Source: Brevibacillus antibioticus | Lineage (GTDB): Bacteria; Bacillota; Bacilli; Brevibacillales; Brevibacillaceae | DNA: 64,000 nt | Reading direction: 5' to 3' | Assembly: GCF_005217615.1 (NCBI RefSeq) | Contig: NZ_SZNK01000001.1 | Span: 701,501 to 765,500 of the forward strand | Shown: positions 49,846-59,235 of the stretch, in pieces | Layout of the letters: every line of letters starts with the position of its first letter | Position numbering within the stretch: the stretch's first letter is position 1 | Position numbers and translations under genes: made by a program | The notes under the pieces: model-generated | Told to the model about the DNA's origin: nothing | The model's input: only the letters and a program-made list of their open reading frames with translations | The model's database searches: none

Positions 49846-49950
49846 GTTACGTAGCTGTTACATATTTTTGAAGAAAGCATGGTTATTTACGTAAATCGTA
49901 AAATGTTTCTGAAAGTAGCGTTACGTTTTGCGAAATGTTACGTCTATAGT
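49846..49950 (+). promoter_or_regulatory. Promoter with repeated GTTACGT motifs before the ABC exporter
   Basis: GTTACGT occurs at 49846-49852, 49920-49926 and 49937-49943, with GTTACAT at 49857 and TTTACGTAAA at 49886-49895. A -10 box TATAGT lies at 49945-49950; the -35 region TTACGT (18-bp spacer) overlaps one copy. Looks like binding sites of an unidentified regulator. Confidence 0.55.
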
Positions 49951-49994
49951 ATGTGATGTTCCATTTTTAGAGAACGAATGAGGTGCGACAAACG

Positions 49995-50696
49995 ATGGTC
50001 AATTCAACAGGAGAGCTGACGGTGACAGGGGTCAATCACAGCTACGGAACGGGAAAAATCAAAGTGCCCGTGCTGTATGATATCAACCTTCATATCAACA
50101 AGGGAGAATTCGTGGCTTTGTGTGGCTCGTCGGGGTCAGGCAAGTCTACGCTCTTGAACTTGCTTGCAGGTTTGACCAAGCCGGAGGAAGGGAGTGTCAT
50201 GGTTAGCGGAGCACAGATTTCCAGCTACAGCGAAAATGAACTATGCATGTTTCGCCGTAAAAGTATGGGCTTTATCTTCCAGTCATATAATCTGCTCCCA
50301 AATCTGACAGCGTTGGAAAACGTAGAGCTTCCCTTGATTTTTGCAGGCGAAAGCAAGAAAAAACGTCGGGCGAAAGCAACCGAAATCCTCCACCGGGTAG
50401 GGCTGGAAGGTCGTATCGACCACAGGCCTAATGAGCTTAGTGGTGGACAGCAGCAGCGTGTCAGTATCGCGAGAGCGCTCGTCAATCAGCCTGGCATCAT
50501 CTTGGCGGATGAGCCGACCGGGAACCTGGACTCAAAGACGGAACAAGAGATTCTCCTATTAATGAGAGAAATGAACAAGGAAAATGGGACTACGTTCATC
50601 ATCGTTACCCATGAGCAGGAAGTAGCGGAACAGTCCGACCGCGTCATTTATCTCCAGGACGGACGGGTTGTACAAAAAAGGACAAGACCAGCGTAG
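49995..50696 (+). CDS. ABC transporter ATPase, MacB/YknY type
   Basis: The 233-residue ATPase has Walker A GSSGSGKST (about 38-46), signature LSGGQQQRVSIARALVNQP (about 139-157), Walker B ILADEPTGNLDS and the switch His in IIVTHEQEVAEQ. It belongs with the MacB-like permease and adaptor that follow. The ATG at 49995 is 9 nt from GAGGTG; a GTG at 49983 is less likely. Confidence 0.92.
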   Translation: MVNSTGELTVTGVNHSYGTGKIKVPVLYDINLHINKGEFVALCGSSGSGKSTLLNLLAGLTKPEEGSVMVSGAQISSYSENELCMFRRKSMGFIFQSYNLLPNLTALENVELPLIFAGESKKKRRAKATEILHRVGLEGRIDHRPNELSGGQQQRVSIARALVNQPGIILADEPTGNLDSKTEQEILLLMREMNKENGTTFIIVTHEQEVAEQSDRVIYLQDGRVVQKRTRPA

Positions 50697-50720
50697 GCGA
50701 GGGTATGAGGTGAACAAACA

Positions 50721-52178
50721 GTGAAGGTATTGGATTCTTTTCGCATCGTCTGGAGGAATCTGTGGCGAATGAAGCTACGGACAGCCCTCACGTCGGTTGG
50801 TGTCATGATCGGGACTGCTGCAATCGTCGCGATGATAGCACTTAGTTTAGGGCTTAAGGAAAGTGCGGTAAAAAGCTTGGAGAACTTCGGGAACTTGACA
50901 GAGATGGACGTCGAGCCATTGCGTTGGTACCAGGAAAAGGGCGAATGGGTTGATGTTCCAGAGGATAAAGTCAAGAAGCTGAATATGCAAGCGGTGCAGG
51001 AATTAAAAAAAATTCCTGGCATTCAGGCAGTTATGCCGATAAAAGAATTACGAGAGCAAGCGAAGCTGAAGGTAGGTAGACGAGAAGGTTACGTAGAGCT
51101 TATTGGGGTGGATGTGAATGAGTCGGCTGCCTATCGCAAAAATGATATTGAAAAAGGAAGCTATCTGACAGGGGCGCCACAAGAGATAGTGGTTGCTTTC
51201 GATGTATCCAGAGAATTGCGCGACGTAGAAAAGGAAAAGCGCGAGGAACGGAGAAGAAAGGCCGGAGCTGGACGGCATGAAATGTCTCAGATGCCACCTC
51301 CTGATATAGGGGGCGGAGAAGCACTGAGCTTGAATCTCGTAGACAGAGCGGGGACTCTCATCTTGTCACGCGAATATCGCATCGACGATGAACCGAAATA
51401 CGAGAAAAAAGAACTGCGTGTGAAGGTTGTCGGTCAATTAAAGAAGTCTGAAGAACGTCGTTCGTCATCTGCGGTTTATGTACCGATTAACGTAGTGAAA
51501 GAGCTGAACGAGTGGGTCACGCGCAGTCGAGGTAACGAAGTCGAAGAGGGAGCATCGCGCAGATCACGTGATAAAGCCAAAAAGGATCCTTTTGAATTTG
51601 ACAGAATTACAGTCAAGGTAGAATCTCGTGAAAAAGTTGAGGGTGTAGTCAAAGCGTTGAAGGAACATGGCTTTGAAGTATGGTCGCCTGCACGTGAGCT
51701 GGAAACCATCAATAACTTCTTCTTCGTGATTCAGATGGTCCTCGGAGGAATTGCAGCAATCTCCTTGCTCGTCGCAACCATTGGAATCGTCAATACGATG
51801 ATCATGTCGATTTTAGAGCGAACCAAAGAGATTGGCATCATGAAAGTAATCGGAGCCACTGTGTTGAATATTCGTTGGCTGTTCTTAATGGAGTCAGGCT
51901 TTATTGGCTTAATTGGTGGACTAGCTGGTCTTGGCATGGCATGGGGAGCGGTTGAGCTCGTGAATTACTTCGGAGCGTCTGGTGGTCTCTTGGATAGTCT
52001 GAACATGGGGTACGGCGGTGGTGATCCAGAGGCTGAGCCAACAAAATTGGCGGTCATTCCGGGCTGGCTAGCACTCTTTGCGATTGGCTTCTCCTTTATT
52101 ATTGGGGTGTTGGCGGGAATCTTCCCGGCGATCCGCGCGTCTCGTTTAAGTGCGCTGCAAGCGATTCGATCTGAATAA
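50721..52178 (+). CDS. ABC transporter permease, MacB/FtsX type
   Basis: The 485-residue protein starts (GTG) with the MacB-type helix MKLRTALTSVGVMIGTAAIVAMIALSLG, then has a large extracytoplasmic domain (about 45-330) rich in charged residues with basic insertions (KEKREERRRKAGAGRH), and three C-terminal helices ending PAIRASRLSALQAIRSE. It would expel a peptide or drug with the adaptor. It is 24 bp after the ATPase gene behind GAGGTG. YknZ-type transporters are close relatives. Confidence 0.9.
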   Translation: MKVLDSFRIVWRNLWRMKLRTALTSVGVMIGTAAIVAMIALSLGLKESAVKSLENFGNLTEMDVEPLRWYQEKGEWVDVPEDKVKKLNMQAVQELKKIPGIQAVMPIKELREQAKLKVGRREGYVELIGVDVNESAAYRKNDIEKGSYLTGAPQEIVVAFDVSRELRDVEKEKREERRRKAGAGRHEMSQMPPPDIGGGEALSLNLVDRAGTLILSREYRIDDEPKYEKKELRVKVVGQLKKSEERRSSSAVYVPINVVKELNEWVTRSRGNEVEEGASRRSRDKAKKDPFEFDRITVKVESREKVEGVVKALKEHGFEVWSPARELETINNFFFVIQMVLGGIAAISLLVATIGIVNTMIMSILERTKEIGIMKVIGATVLNIRWLFLMESGFIGLIGGLAGLGMAWGAVELVNYFGASGGLLDSLNMGYGGGDPEAEPTKLAVIPGWLALFAIGFSFIIGVLAGIFPAIRASRLSALQAIRSE

Positions 52179-52202
52179 GTGATGAAATGTGAGGAACGTA
52201 AG

Positions 52203-53720
52203 ATGAACAAGAAAAAATGGATCATTATCGCCACAGTCGTGGCCGTTCTTGGAGGGGGCAGCTATTACGGCTATTCGTACTTCAAGGGCGAAGAGGTTAC
52301 AGAAGAAAATCCAGAAGAAAAACCGACTTTCCCGACAGCCGTCGTGGAACGTGGTGACGTCAAGAAGACGATCAACTCAGCAGGTACAGTGGAAGCGAAG
52401 GCACGTGAGGAAGTCAAGCCAGAGCTTAACGGCAAGGTGCAACGTGTGCTAGTCAAGGAAGGGCAGTCAGTGAAAAAAGGTGATGTCTTGTTCACGATCG
52501 ACAGCTCGGATGCACAGCTGGAAATTCAAAAGCTGGAGCTGGAGATTTTAAAGGCGAAAAAAGAGCTAAGTGAAATTAAACAAAAGAAAGACAATATCAA
52601 GGCTACAAAAGAAGGCAAAGTGATTGATGTCCTTGTGGAAGAAGGGCAAGATGTAAGACCGGAACAGGTAGTCGTCAAGCTTGCAAATACCGACTATTTG
52701 AAAATTATTGGGCAATTTACTTCTTATGAGTCTGAACGATTCAGTGTAGGTCAAAAAGTGAAGGTATTCATTCCGACCTCCATGTATTTTGTGGATGGTG
52801 TTGTCACGGAAGTGGATAGAATTGGTGAAAAAGTAGAAGGTGCTGGCGGAATTCACAATGTCGAGGTATTGGTCAAGAAGCCTGGGGACATTTATGTCGG
52901 GGACAAGGGTGAGGTTCAGTTCACGGATGATAAGGGCCTCTTATATGTAAGCCGAAATCAGAAAGAATTCCAGCTGCCGGATGAAATAGAAGTCTTGGCT
53001 GGTACTTACGGGAAAATCGGCAAGATCAACGTGAAAAAGGATGATGTAATCAAAGTAGGGCAGCAACTGTTCAAGATGGATATGGAAGCGTCTGGCATGG
53101 AGCTCATGGAAAAAGAACTAGCGCTAAAAGGGTCCTTATTGAATATGGAGCAGAAAAAGCGTGAAATTGCGAAGAACCAAGTAACAGCGCCAATTAGCGG
53201 TGTCATCACCAAGCTAGGTGTAAAACAAGGCGAAGCGCCCGGATCAGAGCCTGCAGCCATTATTATGGACACGACTTCTGTTTACTTTATGGCAGCCGTC
53301 GGAGAACTTGATATTCCACAAATTAAAGTCGGACAGAAGGTCGATGTTTATGTGTATGCGTTTGGTACCGAGCCGTTTAAAGGCAAAGTCATAGAGCTCC
53401 CGAAAGAAGGAAAGAAGGAAGAAAAGGAAGTTCGTTTTGCAGTAAAAGTGGAACTGCTAGACAAGGCTGATTTCAAGCATGGAATGACGGGAGACAACGA
53501 TATTATCGTCGCCCAAGCACAGAATGTTCTGCGCTTGCCAAGCAATGCGGTTGAAATTCTCGGGCCAGGTCAGGGAACGGTAATGGTGAAAGATCCGAGC
53601 ACTGGAGATCCAATGCCGAAAGAGGTAGAAACCGGGATTGAAGGATATGATTTTATTGAAATCAAAGGTGGCTTGAATGAGGGAGAAGAGGTTCTCGTGA
53701 CCAACTCCGACGGTATGTAA
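52203..53720 (+). CDS. HlyD-type membrane-fusion adaptor of the ABC exporter
   Basis: The 505-residue protein has an N-terminal membrane anchor (about 5-27), a beta-barrel/lipoyl region (KPELNGKVQRVLVKEGQSVKKGDVLFTID), a coiled-coil hairpin (QLEIQKLELEILKAKKELSEIKQKKD) and a second lipoyl half (NQVTAPISGVITKLGVKQGE). It links the permease outward, as YknX does in B. subtilis. Three starts lie in the overlap; the ATG at 52203 has GAGGAACG upstream. The gene order ATPase-permease-adaptor is complete. Confidence 0.9.
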   Translation: MNKKKWIIIATVVAVLGGGSYYGYSYFKGEEVTEENPEEKPTFPTAVVERGDVKKTINSAGTVEAKAREEVKPELNGKVQRVLVKEGQSVKKGDVLFTIDSSDAQLEIQKLELEILKAKKELSEIKQKKDNIKATKEGKVIDVLVEEGQDVRPEQVVVKLANTDYLKIIGQFTSYESERFSVGQKVKVFIPTSMYFVDGVVTEVDRIGEKVEGAGGIHNVEVLVKKPGDIYVGDKGEVQFTDDKGLLYVSRNQKEFQLPDEIEVLAGTYGKIGKINVKKDDVIKVGQQLFKMDMEASGMELMEKELALKGSLLNMEQKKREIAKNQVTAPISGVITKLGVKQGEAPGSEPAAIIMDTTSVYFMAAVGELDIPQIKVGQKVDVYVYAFGTEPFKGKVIELPKEGKKEEKEVRFAVKVELLDKADFKHGMTGDNDIIVAQAQNVLRLPSNAVEILGPGQGTVMVKDPSTGDPMPKEVETGIEGYDFIEIKGGLNEGEEVLVTNSDGM

Positions 53721-53748
53721 AAGCCAATCGAATTCGTTTATAAGCGAT

Positions 53749-53797
53749 AGCCCCGTTGCCACTGGCCAAAGACCTAAGCAAACGGGGCTTTTTTTTA
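53749..53797 (+). terminator. Terminator of the ABC exporter operon
   Basis: AGCCCCGTT / AACGGGGCT followed by an eight-T run. Confidence 0.92.
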
Positions 53798-53811
53798 CAT
53801 CCATACGATTT

Positions 53812-54486
53812 TCAACGGTTTCTACGTAATGGTAACGTTGCGGACATTTGCGACGTCAAACTATGTATAGGATGGGAGATTGTATAGCCGTTTTCCTTTG
53901 CAAACTGGTCAGCAACAGGTACCATGGAGAGCTGTGCCACGGCAATAGGTTGGTCTGGAAACGTTTGGTGGAGCTGATACAGGGCGTCTTTTATCGCTTC
54001 TCTGTAAGCTTCTTGCTTGTTTTCCATGAGCAGGGCAAAAGCATTTTCGACGAGAGATACTTGTATCTCTGGATGAAGGTTGTGGGAATGGGCGTGTTTC
54101 ACGAGACGCTCCATCGTAGGTTGGACAGTAGCGGGATTGGAGAATAGCAGAACTTGTGGCTTAGAATACCGGGCAAGCTCATGAAAAAAAGGTCCATCGA
54201 TTGTGAAGATTGGGACAGTGGCTGTTGCCTCATCCTCTGGTGTTAGCAGTGCGGCATATTGCGTGCAAGTGATCACCATTGCATCGACCGCGCAGCTCTG
54301 CATCCAGCTTAGTTGCTCACGTAATTTGGTATGTGCTTGTTCTGTGGTATGGATAGGGTTTCCCGCGTTTTTCAGGAGCAAACCTGGATCAACAAAATGA
54401 ATGAGCTCTACGTCAAAGGCTACGAACGCATCTGATAAGAGGGAAATATTCGAATAATGTCCATGGAGGCAGGCAATACGGGTCAT
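53812..54486 (-). CDS. Aspartate/glutamate racemase-like protein
   Basis: The 224-residue protein has the Asp/Glu racemase superfamily fold: the N-terminal block is altered (CLHGHYSNISLLS), but MVITCTQYAALL (about 72-83) keeps the first catalytic Cys region. The usual second Cys motif is not seen; the corresponding stretch reads IAVAQLSMVPVAD. It may be an inactive or differently working member. Its start overlaps the stop of the methyltransferase gene by one base (TAATG), so the two are coupled. Confidence 0.65.
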   Translation of the reverse strand: MTRIACLHGHYSNISLLSDAFVAFDVELIHFVDPGLLLKNAGNPIHTTEQAHTKLREQLSWMQSCAVDAMVITCTQYAALLTPEDEATATVPIFTIDGPFFHELARYSKPQVLLFSNPATVQPTMERLVKHAHSHNLHPEIQVSLVENAFALLMENKQEAYREAIKDALYQLHQTFPDQPIAVAQLSMVPVADQFAKENGYTISHPIHSLTSQMSATLPLRRNR

Positions 54487-55283
54487 TATGCAGCTCCCCC
54501 ATGTAGAGTATTCTTCGCTGATTTCTTATGGGCAAGGACGCGAATACGCTTGTAATCGAGCACCCAATGTCCCTCTTGAAATAGAGCAGGACGGAGAATG
54601 TCAGTGACGTCCGTACATACTTGCTGGATTTCATCTGAGGACAGTCCCGCAAAAAAAGGACTGCAAAAAGAATTCAGCCAATGCGAAAGCCCCAGGCCCC
54701 CACCAGCCATGACAGTCGGGCGATCAAAATGGGAGGCAAGTACGACATGGAAGCCTTGCTTTTCCAAAAGAATTGTGTACGCTCCAATGCTGGGGAAATA
54801 CCAAGGCGAGCGTTCATCGGCAGATATTCCTTTTCGTGCCAAAACAGTCCGTAATGCTTTTGTGATTTGTCCGCAATTGCCGTGTCCTCCAAATTCGGCG
54901 ACAAAGCGCCCACCAGGAGCAAGAGCCAACCAAATGGTTTCAACGACTTCTGCAGGACGTTTCATCCAATGGAGTGCGGCATTGGAAAAGACAGCGTCAT
55001 AGCTGGCATCAGTACGATACGTATGCGCATCGGCTACTTCAAAGGCAAACTGCGGATATTTTTGGCGAGCAGCCTCAATCATGGCGGCAGAAAAGTCGAT
55101 TCCTGCCACATTTGCTCCCGCAAGCGATAGTTGCGCACATAGGTCACCTGTTCCACAGCCTACGTCAAGAATGCTTTCTCCAGGAGTCGGCTGTAGCCAG
55201 TCCACTAACCCTTTGCCGTATTCAGAAACGAAACTCATTTTGGCATCGTATAGCCCGGCATTCCATTGATTGGTTTGAACCAT
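54486..55283 (-). CDS. Class I SAM-dependent methyltransferase
   Basis: The 265-residue protein has the Methyltransf_11/25 motif ILDVGCGTGDLCAQLSLAGANVAGIDFSAAMIEAA (about 34-68), a second motif DAVFSNAALHWMK (about 97-109) resembling trans-aconitate methyltransferases, and FEVADAHTY. It methylates an unidentified small molecule. The ATG at 55283 is six bases after GGGAGGGG. It is translationally coupled with the downstream racemase-like gene. Confidence 0.88.
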   Translation of the reverse strand: MVQTNQWNAGLYDAKMSFVSEYGKGLVDWLQPTPGESILDVGCGTGDLCAQLSLAGANVAGIDFSAAMIEAARQKYPQFAFEVADAHTYRTDASYDAVFSNAALHWMKRPAEVVETIWLALAPGGRFVAEFGGHGNCGQITKALRTVLARKGISADERSPWYFPSIGAYTILLEKQGFHVVLASHFDRPTVMAGGGLGLSHWLNSFCSPFFAGLSSDEIQQVCTDVTDILRPALFQEGHWVLDYKRIRVLAHKKSAKNTLHGGAA

Positions 55284-55475
55284 CTGAATCCCCTCCCTTT
55301 CATCCATTTTTACCAACTGGGGAGATATAAGTCAAATCTATATAAATTATAAACGAGATAGTATTTAACTATATCTAGCGCGCGAAAAAGCATGACGATC
55401 GCAAAGGATATTTCGCCGTTTTTGTCGAATAATCACAGTTGAAAAATTGTAAGGTAGAAAGTAGGAGGACAATTC

Positions 55476-57518
55476 GTGAAAAAATGGGTTGTAAAAGCAC
55501 TTCTAGTGTGTTTGGCAACGGGCACCTTATTGTCAGGTGTGTCAGTACCGCCAGCCATGGGGGCCGGGGCAACAGCATCCATGAAAAAAAACAGCCAAGT
55601 ATCTAAGCCACTCCGGAACCAGCCTGTTCACGATATGGTTATCTTTAACGATTATCAGGTTGCAGGATTGGATTCAAATGGTTGGAACTGGGTGAAGAAC
55701 GATGAGTTTATTCTTCCTCCCGAGACACCACTTGATATTGACGTGATACAGACCACTTATGGAGCTGGCACCAACCTCAATCGCAAGCAGGTTTTATTGG
55801 ACGGCGTAGAGTTATCGGAGTATCAAGCCGAAAATACCTCGTCACAGACTTCTTTCAAATGGCAAGTACCTCGGTTTACTATTTCAGCACAAAAGCTGTC
55901 CGCTGGTTCGCATACTTTGACCTTTATTGTGGCGGATGCCCAAGGGAAGAGCAGCACGTTGCATGTGCGATTTCTGGTAGAGGCCAAAAATTACCCAAGC
56001 ATATTTAATGGAGAGAAGGCAGAGGGAGAACCAGTACCAAGTGGCGGGCAAACTGCGATTTTTGGAATGATGGGTTCACACGACTTTACCAGCTCTATTC
56101 CGGGCACATGGAAATTAACAAATAAGTCCACGAGTGCAGAGTTGAGGTCTGTTCCTGCGACCGTATTTTCGACGGGGACATTGTTGACGGGGCAGTACGA
56201 GCTCCTCTTCGTTCCGGATGATACAACCATGTCACCTTGGATGACGACGATTCAAGTAGGCGTTGCAGAGTTGTACATGGGAACGGATGCAAGCGGTCAA
56301 AAACTGACGCAAGATCAGAAAATAACAGCTCCAGCAGCACCAGGGAAGGTTTCGTTGTATTCGCCAACCCCAGGAAGGTGGTCGGTGAACGGAACAGGAC
56401 AAACCTTGACAGACGCGCAACATTTTGAGGTAGACATTCCTGAGAGACTGGCTGGAATTACAATCGCTGTTACCTTTGAGCCTGTTTCGGGGAAAAAAGA
56501 GACATCGTCTATATGGGGCGAGACGTCAGCAACAACGGTTCACATACAAATACCAGGTGCACCAAATGCCTGTGGTCCTGTTGGTGGAAATGTCACGATG
56601 GATGTGTTGATGAAGCAGAACGAAAAATCAACACAGCAGGTAGAAAAGATGAACCTGTATTCCTCTGAAAATACAGTCAAGCTGTATCAGAATCCCGTTC
56701 ATGTGATCTGGCTGGCAACTGCTGCTGAGCACGTCAAAAATGGAAGTGAAGCGGATGACGAAGAGGGGCCGGGGGTATGGGCGATCGATAACGTCATTGT
56801 CGACGAGAGCAAATTGAATTGGGATCACACGGCATTGCTGTTGTCCGGATACAAGCCAGGCCGCTACAAAATCAACTATTATAGCAAAAGAGACCCGGCG
56901 CAAGTATGGTGCGGCTATGTTCAAGTGATAGAAGATTTGCCTCCAATCAAGTCGTATCCGGCATGTCAGCCGGATGATACAGGTGTAAGTCCGCCAAGTT
57001 CGCCACTTCTTCTTCGAAGCGAGAGCGGCAAGGAATACCGGGACGGACAAAAGTTAACTGTGAACGCAGGCGATGATCTCGAAGAATGGGAAGACCTAAG
57101 GCTGATCGCTACTCATGCTGAACTTGTCGGATCCAAAAAGATCAGGGATAAGAGCGAAAAGAAGGCCTACTATATGCCGAATTTTGAATGGAAACATGGC
57201 GAGATTGGTATTGGTGCTAGTCGGGAGCACAGTAACGGTACCATTTCCTCAGAAAATCGGATCGAGATTTTTTTCGGGGAGGAAGAGATCACCAGCATCA
57301 AGCCTAGTAAAGGTGACGACGATGATGGAGAGGGACTTGAATCACTGAATTTGAAAAGGTATATCGATACGAATAAGCCTGGCGAATACAAGATCAAAGT
57401 AACGAATACGCTCAAGAATAAGACCTGCAAGGTTATCAGCTCCAAAAGAAAGTACACGAAGAAAAACGATGTAAATGAGCGCAATGAAACATTAACGTTT
57501 ACAATTGAAGTGAAGTAG
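55476..57518 (+). CDS. Large secreted protein of unknown function
   Basis: The 680-residue protein starts at a GTG after AGGAGGAC with a signal peptide (about 1-30, ending near PAMGAG). The mature protein is Ser/Thr/Gly-rich and beta-rich, with immunoglobulin-like spacing (repeated PGRWSVNGTGQ-, PGRYKINYY- and PGEYKIKVTNT- segments suggesting three to five related beta domains). One Cys pair region lies near 365 and 455. No enzyme motif is seen. It probably acts at or outside the cell surface. Confidence 0.7.
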   Translation: MKKWVVKALLVCLATGTLLSGVSVPPAMGAGATASMKKNSQVSKPLRNQPVHDMVIFNDYQVAGLDSNGWNWVKNDEFILPPETPLDIDVIQTTYGAGTNLNRKQVLLDGVELSEYQAENTSSQTSFKWQVPRFTISAQKLSAGSHTLTFIVADAQGKSSTLHVRFLVEAKNYPSIFNGEKAEGEPVPSGGQTAIFGMMGSHDFTSSIPGTWKLTNKSTSAELRSVPATVFSTGTLLTGQYELLFVPDDTTMSPWMTTIQVGVAELYMGTDASGQKLTQDQKITAPAAPGKVSLYSPTPGRWSVNGTGQTLTDAQHFEVDIPERLAGITIAVTFEPVSGKKETSSIWGETSATTVHIQIPGAPNACGPVGGNVTMDVLMKQNEKSTQQVEKMNLYSSENTVKLYQNPVHVIWLATAAEHVKNGSEADDEEGPGVWAIDNVIVDESKLNWDHTALLLSGYKPGRYKINYYSKRDPAQVWCGYVQVIEDLPPIKSYPACQPDDTGVSPPSSPLLLRSESGKEYRDGQKLTVNAGDDLEEWEDLRLIATHAELVGSKKIRDKSEKKAYYMPNFEWKHGEIGIGASREHSNGTISSENRIEIFFGEEEITSIKPSKGDDDDGEGLESLNLKRYIDTNKPGEYKIKVTNTLKNKTCKVISSKRKYTKKNDVNERNETLTFTIEVK

Positions 57519-57523
57519 ATAAG

Positions 57524-57557
57524 AAAACCCCCTTGCGTGTTGGCATGGGGGTTTTCG
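57524..57557 (+). terminator. Terminator of the secreted protein gene
   Basis: AAAACCCCC / GGGGGTTTT stem with following T's. Confidence 0.88.
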
Positions 57558-57578
57558 ACTACAAGGGGAGGAAGTCCT

Positions 57579-57773
57579 GTGACAAATGAGCAGAAGGCGA
57601 TCTTGGAAAAGTTCGGTTTTCGGATCGAAGGAGAGCAAGTGAAACATTTGAAGCTGGGGATCGTAAGAAATAAAAAAGAATTCGTCTTTCACGACACGTC
57701 AGAAGCGTTGCAGGACTACATCAAGTCCATCCTGCGCAACCAATGTCAGTGGAAGCGAGGAGAATCTGAGTGA
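57579..57773 (+). CDS. Small conserved-looking protein
   Basis: The 64-residue ORF starts at GTG 57579 after GGAGGAAG. It is soluble, with a C-terminal helix (SEALQDYIKSILRNQCQWKRGE). An earlier in-frame start overlaps the terminator and is rejected. It lies 22 bp before the EcsC gene and is likely cotranscribed. Confidence 0.6.
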   Translation: MTNEQKAILEKFGFRIEGEQVKHLKLGIVRNKKEFVFHDTSEALQDYIKSILRNQCQWKRGESE

Positions 57774-57795
57774 GCAGCCAGGGAGGTTGTTGGGG

Positions 57796-58644
57796 TTGAA
57801 AGAGTCTAGGGAGACATTGGTTACGGCATTACGTGAAGTCGAGGCTTGGGAGAAGGACCAGAACGACTTGTGGTTTTGGGAAAAGCTTGGCAGACTTCCT
57901 TTTGTTCTGTTGGATCGGATTACGCCTGCATTCGTTCAAGAGAAGCTGGGAAAAGCCGTAGATGAAATGGCAGCCTTTCTTGAGACAGGTGGAACTTATT
58001 TGGTGCAGGATGAACCGATATACAAGCGGTTTGGCAAACGGTTAGAGGGACAGGCCCCGTCTTCTGTTAGTGGCAAGGAGGAGATTTGCGCTGTTCCGCT
58101 TACGATCATGAATGATGTCGCGATGGAGCTGAAGGATTCACGTGCGAATTTTGCCACGGTACAAGGTGCCACGACTGGATTCGGGGGGATATTTACCCTC
58201 GCGATCGATATTCCGCTATTGATGGGGACATCCCTAAAAGTATTACAAGAGATGGCTCTTGCCTATGGCTATCGACCTGAAGAGAAGAGGGAGCGGCTGT
58301 TTGTCGTCAAATGCTTGCAGTTTGCTTCATCAGACATCGTAGGGAAAAAAGCGATACTCGCTGAGCTCTCCCGCTTTGATGATCCACATGCACAAAGAGA
58401 GGTAATGGCGCAATTGCAGGGATGGCGTGAAGTCGTGGTAACGTACACAGAAAACTTTGGGTGGAAAAAGTTATTTCAAATGGTGCCCATTGCGGGTATT
58501 TTATTCGGGGCGTATTTGAATCGCTCAACCGTACAGGATGTCGCCGAAGCGGGGATGATGCTGTACCGCAAACGGCGCATCCTGGAGCGGCTACGTGAGA
58601 GCGATAAGAGCGGAGAGATTACGAAGACCACTCCTCAGCAGTAA
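57796..58644 (+). CDS. EcsC-family protein
   Basis: The 282-residue protein resembles EcsC (PF12787): an N-terminal helical part with ALREVEAWEKDQNDLWFWEKLGRLPFVLLDRITPAFVQEKLGKAVDEM (about 9-53), a Gly-rich hydrophobic middle GATTGFGGIFTLAIDIPLLMGTSLKVLQEMALAYGY (about 122-157) and a Tyr/Arg-rich end. EcsC proteins of Bacillus are linked to ABC transporter/sporulation functions. TTG 57796 is the best-spaced start (GGGAGG plus 9). It overlaps the convergent GNAT gene by 26 bp. Confidence 0.75.
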   Translation: MKESRETLVTALREVEAWEKDQNDLWFWEKLGRLPFVLLDRITPAFVQEKLGKAVDEMAAFLETGGTYLVQDEPIYKRFGKRLEGQAPSSVSGKEEICAVPLTIMNDVAMELKDSRANFATVQGATTGFGGIFTLAIDIPLLMGTSLKVLQEMALAYGYRPEEKRERLFVVKCLQFASSDIVGKKAILAELSRFDDPHAQREVMAQLQGWREVVVTYTENFGWKKLFQMVPIAGILFGAYLNRSTVQDVAEAGMMLYRKRRILERLRESDKSGEITKTTPQQ

Positions 58645-59167
58645 GAGCGTAGAGGAGATGGTCCTCCCATACACCGTTAATTTGCAAATAGCGTAACGAA
58701 AGCCCTTCCTGGCGAAACCGGCCTTTTTCCAAGACGCGAATGGAAGCTTGGTTGCGGGGCATAACAGCAGCTTGTACCCTGTGTAGCCCAGCTTTCGTGA
58801 AAGCAAAGTGGAGAGCGAGACTTACTGCTGATGTCGTATAGCCTTTGCCATTGCACGCCTGATCCATGAAGTACCCAATCGTAGCATTTTGCCATGCGCC
58901 GCGTGCGACATTCGATAACGCTACACGTCCGATCATCTTTCCTGATTCTCTAGAGAATACGCCGAAAGCATAGGCAGTACCGCGTTCAAAATCAATCTGC
59001 GCTTGTGTAATCTGTTCTTGCTGTCCTGTGAGGGTCAGAAATGAAGCGGGGCGGATTGGTTCAAATGGTTGGAGAAAGTCATGATTACGCAGCCGAAGCT
59101 CTAGGAGCTCGGCTGCGTCTTGTTGGTGGAGAGGCCGTAAGAGAATCTCGTCCGTATGTAATGACAT
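58619..59167 (-). CDS. GNAT acetyltransferase, RimJ/RimL type
   Basis: The 182-residue protein follows the RimJ-like order: ILLRPLHQQDAAELLELRLRNHDFLQPFEP (about 7-36), GKMIGRVALSNVARGAWQNATIGYFMDQACNGKGYTTSAVSLALHFAF (about 78-125) with the acetyl-CoA loop, and LHRVQAAVMPRNQASIRVLEKGRFRQEG (about 129-156). It acetylates an unknown target, perhaps ribosomal proteins. ATG 59167 follows AAGGAGG. It overlaps the convergent EcsC gene by 26 bp. Confidence 0.9.
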   Translation of the reverse strand: MSLHTDEILLRPLHQQDAAELLELRLRNHDFLQPFEPIRPASFLTLTGQQEQITQAQIDFERGTAYAFGVFSRESGKMIGRVALSNVARGAWQNATIGYFMDQACNGKGYTTSAVSLALHFAFTKAGLHRVQAAVMPRNQASIRVLEKGRFRQEGLSLRYLQINGVWEDHLLYALTAEEWSS

Positions 59168-59235
59168 GAGATCAATCCTCCTTAAAAAGTTGGATTGATA
59201 GTATAGCATGTGCCAAAGTATTTGGGAAACACCGA

